Shown: piece after piece, positions 23,359 through 28,281 of the stretch
How positions within the stretch are numbered: the first letter of the stretch is position 1
Layout: the number at the start of each line of letters is the position of its first letter
Source of the DNA: JANWYT01 sp034432435
Lineage (GTDB): Bacteria > Chloroflexota > Anaerolineae > Aggregatilineales > Phototrophicaceae
Assembly (NCBI GenBank): GCA_034432435.1
Contig: DAOUBS010000168.1
Location: 1 to 28,281 of the forward strand
Direction: 5' to 3'
DNA length: 28,281 bases
The notes under the pieces: generated by a model
What the model was told of the DNA's origin: nothing
The model's input: the letters and a program-made list of their open reading frames with translations, nothing else
Database searches by the model: none
Made by a program: the position numbers and the translations under genes

Positions 23359-25143
23359 ATGACCCTTCTTACAGACACATCCACCAATATTGTTCATGCT
23401 CGCACGTATTACCAGTGGCTGCCCACGCAGCACCGCACTCCGTTCCGCAACCTGCGCGACGCGCTGGCGCTGCACGCTAAGACCTCCGGCAGCAAGCCTT
23501 TCCTCATCAGCTATGACGCGGCCAATCAGCGCGAGGAACTGACGTTCGTCGAGTTCGTCGCGCGCTGTCATCAGGTGGCCAACCTGTTGTTTGATGATTT
23601 GGGGGTTCAGCGTGGGGATCGCGTGGCAGTCATGGCGCACAACGCCCCAGAAGTTGTGCTGATTTACATGGCCTGCTGGATTATCGGGGCGGCGGTCGTC
23701 CCTCAGAACGTCAGCGAGGACGACGCGCGCATCGGCTTTATCTTGCGCAACAGCCAGGCCAAGCTGCTGTTCGTGCAGCAGTCCTACCAAGAGCGGGCGC
23801 GGCATATCCTCCAGCAGACGGACACGCGCATCCAAGGCGTGATCCAGATCGGCGGCGAGCCGGCAGAGGGCGCGCTGCTGTTTGAGGAGATCGTGCGCAG
23901 CCGTTCAACGACGTTCTTGGGCGACGAGAGGGGCGCAAAGTCGGGCGATTTGAGCATCCGCCCGGCCAACGACCGCACGCCGCAGCTCGACGATGAGGCG
24001 CTGATCGTCTACACCAGCGGCACAACTGGCGCGCCCAAAGGCGTTGTTTTGTCACAGTACAACCTCATCGCCGACGCACAGGCCATTGCCCAGTGGCACG
24101 CCATCACTGGCAATCAGCGCCTGATGTGCGTGCTGCCGCTGCACCACGTGAACGGGATCGTCGTCACGCTCATTACGCCGCTGCTAGTGGGCGGCTCAGT
24201 CGTCTTGAACCAGAAATTTACGGTGCACCACTTCTGGGAGCGCGTCGCGCGCGAGAAGGTGCAGATCGTCTCCGTCGTGCCGACGCTGCTGCAATACCTG
24301 CTGGATTACGCGCAGAGCAACAGCGCGCAGGGTGAGACCATCTTCGGCCACGGGATCAACCGCCTCAACCTGACGATGTTCCGCCACTTCATCTGCGGCG
24401 CGGGGACGCTCTCGGTGCGGCTGGCGAGCGACTTTGAGGACGTGATCGGCTTTCCGATTGTGCATGGCTACGGCTTAAGCGAGACCACTTGCTACTCGTG
24501 CTTCTTGCCGATCATGCAGCCGTGGGACGAGCACCAACGCTGGCTGCGCGATCACGGCTACCCGAGCATTGGCTGCCCGATTGACGTGAACGAGATGGCT
24601 ATCTTCAGTGCGGATGGCAGCGGCCAGCGGCTGGGCGCAGGCGAACGCGGCGAGATCTGCGTGCGTGGGCACAACGTCATGCTGTCCTATTACCAGCGCG
24701 ACGACGCCAACGCTGAGGCGTTCAAGTTCGGTTGGTTCCGCACTGGGGACGAGGGGTTCTACCTTGACGGCGCGGATGGTCGGCCTTATTTCTTCATCAC
24801 GGGGCGCATCAAGGAACTGATCAACCGCGGCGGCGTCAAGTTCAGCCCGTTTGAGATCGAGGAGGTGGCGCTGCGCGCGCCGGGCGTCAAGCTGGCGCTG
24901 GCGGTCGCGTTTGAGAACGACTACTACGGCGAGGAAGTGGGGCTGTACGTCGTCCCGCAGGAAGGGGTAGTGCCGAATGCGGAGGCGATCATTGAACACT
25001 GCCGCGCGGCGCTGCGCTTTGATAAGTCGCCAAAGGTGGTCGTGTTCGGGACGGACGTTCCAGTGACTTCCACTGGCAAGTATCAGCGCCTGAAGCTGCG
25101 GGATCTGTTCGCGGCCTACCGTGGGGTGCAGTTCCGACCGTAG
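23359..25143 (+). CDS. AMP-forming acyl-CoA synthetase (ANL superfamily)
   Basis: 594 residues, with all core adenylation motifs. The phosphate loop is Y-T-S-G-T-T-G-A-P-K-G (218-228). G-Y-G-L-S-E-T-T (370-377) is the A5 motif, R-T-G-D-E-G (461-466) binds the ribose, and G-R-I-K-E-L-I-N-R-G-G (482-492) is the hinge/A8 region. K574 in S-T-G-K-Y-Q-R is the catalytic lysine. The enzyme activates a carboxylic acid to its AMP ester and then forms the CoA thioester. Chain length or aryl specificity cannot be read with confidence; the family includes fatty-acyl, aryl and o-succinylbenzoate ligases. AAGGA lies about nine bases before ATG 23359. It stands alone between two promoters, so the pathway is not indicated by neighbours. 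Confidence 0.9.
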   Translation: MTLLTDTSTNIVHARTYYQWLPTQHRTPFRNLRDALALHAKTSGSKPFLISYDAANQREELTFVEFVARCHQVANLLFDDLGVQRGDRVAVMAHNAPEVVLIYMACWIIGAAVVPQNVSEDDARIGFILRNSQAKLLFVQQSYQERARHILQQTDTRIQGVIQIGGEPAEGALLFEEIVRSRSTTFLGDERGAKSGDLSIRPANDRTPQLDDEALIVYTSGTTGAPKGVVLSQYNLIADAQAIAQWHAITGNQRLMCVLPLHHVNGIVVTLITPLLVGGSVVLNQKFTVHHFWERVAREKVQIVSVVPTLLQYLLDYAQSNSAQGETIFGHGINRLNLTMFRHFICGAGTLSVRLASDFEDVIGFPIVHGYGLSETTCYSCFLPIMQPWDEHQRWLRDHGYPSIGCPIDVNEMAIFSADGSGQRLGAGERGEICVRGHNVMLSYYQRDDANAEAFKFGWFRTGDEGFYLDGADGRPYFFITGRIKELINRGGVKFSPFEIEEVALRAPGVKLALAVAFENDYYGEEVGLYVVPQEGVVPNAEAIIEHCRAALRFDKSPKVVVFGTDVPVTSTGKYQRLKLRDLFAAYRGVQFRP

Positions 25144-25174
25144 ACGCGGCCTGCCCATGATGGAGCCTGCGTGC

Positions 25175-25292
25175 TATACTGCTGCGCGATGAACCGTTTA
25201 CGTCGCCTCGATGCCCATTAGCTGACCTCTTGCTCTCAACATGCCGTATTTTGAGAGGATGCCGCCTCGTTAGTTGCTATTGGTAATGGGCA
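25175..25292 (+). promoter_or_regulatory. prfA promoter and structured leader
   Basis: An extended -10, TGC-TATACT (25172-25180), predicts a start near 25187 and a leader of about 129 nt. TGCCCATTA (25212-25220) is perfectly complementary to TAATGGGCA (25284-25292). Inside lies a hairpin, CTCTCAA (25233-25239) with TTGAGAG (25251-25257). CCTCT (25226-25230) can pair instead with AGAGG (25254-25258), giving two exclusive folds. Such alternatives are typical of attenuators or translation switches. Confidence 0.5.
25189..25221 (+). CDS. Possible ten-codon leader peptide upstream of prfA
   Basis: ATG at 25189 opens M-N-R-L-R-R-L-D-A-H and stops at TAG (25219-25221). It would be almost leaderless from a start near 25187, and no Shine-Dalgarno is possible there. 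Its stop codon sits in and next to the 5' arm of the long leader stem. UAG is read by RF1, the product of prfA. Short ORFs arise by chance, so this is a hypothesis. Confidence 0.25.
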   Translation: MNRLRRLDAH

Positions 25293-25315
25293 GACTATGT
25301 AAGGATGAATCAACT

Positions 25316-26392
25316 ATGTTGGATAAGCTGGCGGGCGTAGAGGCACGCTATGAAGAGATCGAACGGCTGTTAGCAGACCCGGCAGTAATGGCCGATTATG
25401 AGCGGGTGGCCACATTGGCCAAAGAGCGCAGCGAGATTCACGACATCGTAACTACCTTCCGCGACTATCGCAAGAAACTGGCCGATCTGGAAGGCGCAAA
25501 GGAGCTGGCTTACAGCAAAGATGAAGAAATCGCTGAGATTGCCAAGCTCGAGGTGGACACGTTGACGGAGGAGACGGAAGCGCTGTATGAGCAGCTCAAG
25601 ACGATGCTGCTGCCCAAAGACCCGCGCGACGGCAAAGATGTCATCATGGAGATTCGCGCAGGCACGGGCGGCGACGAGGCCGGCTTGTTCGCTGGCGATT
25701 TGCTGCGGATGTACCTGCGCTATGCTGAGATGAAGAAGTGGAAAACGGAGATCATCAGCCTGCACGAGACAGGCGGCGGCGTCATCAAATCGGTGACCCT
25801 CATGATCAAGGGCGATAACGTGTTCAGCCGCTTGAAGTACGAGAGCGGCGTGCACCGCGTACAGCGCGTCCCTGCAACTGAATCGCAAGGGCGCATCCAC
25901 ACTAGCACAGCTACCGTCGCAGTGCTGGCGGAGATCGACGAGGTGGAAGTCAACCTCGACATGAACGATGTGCGCGTGGACGTGTTCCGCTCGCAGGGGG
26001 CCGGCGGCCAGAGCGTCAACACAACAGACAGCGCGGTACGCATGACGCACATCCCGACGGGCATCGTGGTAGAAGTGCAGGATGAGCGCAAACAGCTTCA
26101 GAACCGCATCCGCGCTAAACAGATCCTCATCGCTCGTCTCTACGAGATGGAGATGGAGAAGCGCCGCGCTGAACACGAGTCCGAGCGCCGCAGCCAGATT
26201 GGCGGGGCGGAGCGCAGCGAGAAAATCCGCACGTACAACTACCCGCAGGGGCGGGTGACAGACCACCGCATCGGCTACAGCAGCTACAACCTGCCTGCGG
26301 TCATGGACGGCTACATCGACGACTTCATCGACCAGTTGGCCACGCAAGCACAGGCCGAACAGCTTGCAGCAGGCGTCGCAGACGACGATTAA
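25316..26392 (+). CDS. prfA: Peptide chain release factor 1
   Basis: 358 residues, normal length. RF1 reads UAA and UAG and triggers release of the finished protein. The codon-recognition tripeptide P-A-T (R-V-P-A-T-E-S-Q-G-R) marks it as RF1, since RF2 has S-P-F. The catalytic G-G-Q is in S-Q-G-A-G-G-Q-S-V-N, and the ribosome-binding stretch H-I-P-T-G-I-V-V follows. AAGGA (25301-25305) is ten bases before ATG 25316, which decides against the in-frame TTG at 25274. The usual partner prmC (the glutamine methylase) is not adjacent. It converges on mutY with four bases between stop codons. Confidence 0.96.
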   Translation: MLDKLAGVEARYEEIERLLADPAVMADYERVATLAKERSEIHDIVTTFRDYRKKLADLEGAKELAYSKDEEIAEIAKLEVDTLTEETEALYEQLKTMLLPKDPRDGKDVIMEIRAGTGGDEAGLFAGDLLRMYLRYAEMKKWKTEIISLHETGGGVIKSVTLMIKGDNVFSRLKYESGVHRVQRVPATESQGRIHTSTATVAVLAEIDEVEVNLDMNDVRVDVFRSQGAGGQSVNTTDSAVRMTHIPTGIVVEVQDERKQLQNRIRAKQILIARLYEMEMEKRRAEHESERRSQIGGAERSEKIRTYNYPQGRVTDHRIGYSSYNLPAVMDGYIDDFIDQLATQAQAEQLAAGVADDD

Positions 26393-26396
26393 GCCC

Positions 26397-27491
26397 TTAC
26401 AGCAGCATTCCGCGGCGGGCGTGCAGCGCAGCGATGATCTGGCGGTCGGCCTTGCCGAAAGCGTAGCGGTCAAGTTCTGCCTCGGCGGCCCATGCCCACT
26501 GCTGGCAGTCGATAGCTTGTGGCGCGTCATAGGGCGGCGTTGGGCCGAGGTAGCGGCACTCGAAGGCGTGCAGCGTGATCTTGAAATGGGTGAAGGCGTG
26601 GCGCACCACTACGAACAGCTCACCCACTTCGACCTCTATCGCTAACTCTTCGCGCAGCTCGCGCTGGAGCGTCTGCGGCAGTGTCTCGTTGAGTTCTTGC
26701 TTGCCGCCCGGAAATTCCCACAAGCCGCCGAGCAAGCCGTCCGCTTTGCGCTGGGCGATGAGCAGGCGGCCCGCGGCGTCGCGGATGAGGCCAGCGGCCA
26801 CGTCATAGTGCGGCGTGGCGCTCTTGCGTGGTTTCACCGGGCGCTGGGACTGTGTGCCGTTGGCGTGAGCGCGGCAGTGGGCTTGCACGGGGCACTCGGC
26901 GCAGCGCGGGTGGACGGGTAAGCAAACCAACTGCCCGAGCTGCATGAGCGCTTGGTTGTAGTCGCCGGCGCGCTCGGCTGGGACGAGCGCATCCGCTAGC
27001 GACCACAGGCGCGCTTGGGTGCTGTGCTGGGTGACGTCGTCGTTAATGTCGTACAGCCGTGTCAGCACGCGAATCACATTGCCGTCGAGCACGGGCGCGC
27101 GCACCCCGAACGCGATGCTGGCAATGGCCCCTGCTGTGTAGCGTCCGATCCCTTTGAGCTGCATAAGGCCTTCGACGGTCTGCGGGAACCCGCCCATCGC
27201 CGCGACCGCCTGCGCCGTGTGATGCAGGTGGCGCGCGCGGCTGTAGTAGCCCAAGCCTTCCCACAGTTTGAGCACATCGTCCAGCGGGGCAGCGGCCAGC
27301 GCCTCTACAGTGGGATAGGCCGCTGTGAAGCGCTCGTAGTAGGGGATGACGGTGGCGATCTGCGTCTGTTGGAGCATCACCTCAGAGAGCCACACACGAT
27401 AGGCGTCTGCGCCGTGCCACGGCAGAGTGGCGCGGTGCTCCTCAAACCAATTCAAGAGTTTTAGGGTAAAATCAGAGCCTGAGAATATCAT
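26397..27491 (-). CDS. mutY: A/G-specific adenine glycosylase with a complete Nudix box
   Basis: 364 residues. MutY removes adenine paired opposite 8-oxo-guanine. Present are the catalytic-helix segment S-E-V-M-L-Q-Q-T-Q, the helix-hairpin-helix L-K-G-I-G-R-Y-T-A-G-A-I, and the aspartate in P-V-L-D-G-N-V-I-R. The 4Fe-4S cluster cysteines are spaced C-x6-C-x2-C-x5-C exactly (C-L-P-V-H-P-R-C-A-E-C). The C-terminal domain (about 235-364) recognises 8-oxoG. It keeps a full Nudix signature, G-x5-E-x7-R-E-x2-E-E, which is degenerate in many MutY proteins. ATG 27491 starts a typical MutY N terminus (M-I-F-S-G-S-D-F); ATG 27551 would overlap the next gene. Expression probably starts inside the divergent SLOG gene. 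Confidence 0.95.
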   Translation of the reverse strand: MIFSGSDFTLKLLNWFEEHRATLPWHGADAYRVWLSEVMLQQTQIATVIPYYERFTAAYPTVEALAAAPLDDVLKLWEGLGYYSRARHLHHTAQAVAAMGGFPQTVEGLMQLKGIGRYTAGAIASIAFGVRAPVLDGNVIRVLTRLYDINDDVTQHSTQARLWSLADALVPAERAGDYNQALMQLGQLVCLPVHPRCAECPVQAHCRAHANGTQSQRPVKPRKSATPHYDVAAGLIRDAAGRLLIAQRKADGLLGGLWEFPGGKQELNETLPQTLQRELREELAIEVEVGELFVVVRHAFTHFKITLHAFECRYLGPTPPYDAPQAIDCQQWAWAAEAELDRYAFGKADRQIIAALHARRGMLL

Positions 27492-27525
27492 CACGTTCAC
27501 CGAGTGTGGGAAGGTAACCCCCATT

Positions 27526-28281
27526 ATGCCGGAGTATCGCGCGTTTACCATCCGTTTCGACGATCATCGGGCCGCTCGCGCCGTGTTGGTCAACTCACGT
27601 TCAGACTTGCGCCCGGTGTTGGCTGCGCTTGGCATTGAGCCGCCTCGTCCCGTCCTCTTCATCAGCGGTGGTGCGGCGCTGATGGGTGTAGATGATCTGC
27701 GGATGGTGCGCGCGATTGTCGAAGATGCGATTGTGGCGTTTGCGCACCAGCATAACCTCGTTGTCATCGACGGGGGGACACAAGCAGGGGTGATGCAGCT
27801 GCTAGGCGAGGCGCGCCAGCAGCGCGGCGCAACCTTCCCGCTGATTGGAGTGGCCCCGCGCCCGATGATCTACTACCCCAACAGCCGCCACCACGGCGGC
27901 GAGACGCCGCTCCAGCCCGGCCATTCGCACTTCGTGTTGATGGAGCGCGGCAGTTGGGGCCACGAGTCGCAGATGATCGTGAACCTGACGCGCGCCATCA
28001 GCGGCGGCGTGAAGCCGATGCTAGGGGTGCTAATCAACGGAGGCAAAATCGCTGAGCAGGACATCTACTTTGCAACAGCGCGCGGTGAACGGCCTGTGCC
28101 AGTGTTGGTGTTGGACGGCAGTGGCCGCAAGGCTGATGAGGTCAGCACCGCGGTCAAAACGGGCGAGACGAGCAGCCGTATCATCCGCGCGATTGTGGCT
28201 GGCGGAGCAATTGATCTGGTGAGCTTGCACGCTGGCCCCGCCGCGATGTTAACCAAGCTGATCCAACACTTTGGAGTGTCG
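27526..28281 (+). CDS. SLOG/LSDAT-type nucleotide-binding protein (5' part only)
   Basis: An open frame of 252 codons runs off the window end without a stop. The pattern fits the SLOG superfamily, most like the prokaryotic LSDAT group related to the TRPM N-terminal domain. It shows V-L-F-I-S-G-G-A at the first strand, L-V-V-I-D-G-G-T-Q-A-G-V-M, an internal P-L-I-G-V-A-P, H-S-H-F-V-L-M-E-R-G-S-W-G-H-E-S, and V-L-V-L-D-G-S-G-R-K-A-D-E. These domains bind nucleotides or ADP-ribose-like ligands, and some act as sensors in conflict systems. The domain partner, if any, would be downstream. The gene diverges from mutY with 34 bases between start codons; GGGAAGG lies upstream of the ATG. Confidence 0.75.
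   Translation, partial: MPEYRAFTIRFDDHRAARAVLVNSRSDLRPVLAALGIEPPRPVLFISGGAALMGVDDLRMVRAIVEDAIVAFAHQHNLVVIDGGTQAGVMQLLGEARQQRGATFPLIGVAPRPMIYYPNSRHHGGETPLQPGHSHFVLMERGSWGHESQMIVNLTRAISGGVKPMLGVLINGGKIAEQDIYFATARGERPVPVLVLDGSGRKADEVSTAVKTGETSSRIIRAIVAGGAIDLVSLHAGPAAMLTKLIQHFGVS

Noticed and set aside
25370..26530. A 386-codon open frame on the minus strand across prfA
   Set aside because: It is the antisense shadow of a well-supported RF1 gene; its protein is low-complexity with no recognisable motif, and high GC favours such frames.
27492..27551. N-terminal extension of MutY to ATG 27551
   Set aside because: It overlaps the start of the divergent SLOG-like gene and adds residues not seen in MutY proteins; ATG 27491 gives a standard N terminus.

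Overview
The window is about 28 kb of GC-rich (roughly 60 % by eye), densely packed bacterial chromosome: 25 protein genes (the first and last cut by the window edges), one tRNA, and no gap above 300 bases. No insertion sequence, prophage, CRISPR array or rRNA was seen. The gene families suggest a Chloroflexota bacterium, probably Anaerolineae-like: a lipoprotein with Thr/Pro-rich linkers and an SH3 domain, several NarL/LuxR-type regulators, a STAND/TPR ATPase, a CHASE2 kinase and a free-standing MbnP/MbnH pair. The phylum is inferred from style, not from a marker tree.

Layout. 1-6350: end of a TlpA-like thioredoxin, a membrane 4Fe-4S protein, DNA polymerase III delta prime (holB) with an ArsB/NhaD-type permease, an SH3 lipoprotein, a secreted beta-sandwich protein, and tRNA-Arg(ACG) with its own promoter and terminator. 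6355-11090: an orphan response regulator with a degenerate receiver, divergent UDP-glucose dehydrogenase, then the translation/nucleotide block rpsB-tsf-pyrH with hairpins at each junction. 11101-15274 (minus): a STAND/TPR ATPase and a NarL-type two-component pair with overlapping genes. 15306-18490: the most interesting part. 18559-23161: a FecR-like exported protein, then a minus-strand operon of two paralogous membrane proteins and a CHASE2 histidine kinase. 23359-28281: acyl-CoA synthetase, prfA (RF1) with a structured leader, mutY, and the start of a SLOG/LSDAT-type protein.

How the genes may work together. The response regulator at 14654-15274 is divergent from an MbnP copper-protein gene (15416-16339). 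Between them lies a perfect 18-bp palindrome with the 7-2-7 geometry of NarL-type sites, about 42-43 bp from both predicted transcription starts. The next gene (16454-18490) fuses five membrane helices, a nine-histidine linker, a PCu(A)C-type copper-chaperone domain with its H-x11-M-x21-H-x-M ligand set intact, and an MbnH di-heme enzyme. In known pairs MbnH oxidises a tryptophan of MbnP to kynurenine so that MbnP can bind copper. The histidine kinase has almost no ectodomain: about 20 His/Met/Cys-rich residues before its single helix. Together they read as a self-contained, probably copper-responsive, membrane-tethered version of the MbnPH system. The copper response and the regulatory link are inference.

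Two further regulatory candidates are a ten-codon leader ORF ending in UAG (a codon read by RF1) in the structured prfA leader, and a strong terminator just before pyrH with no room for a new promoter.
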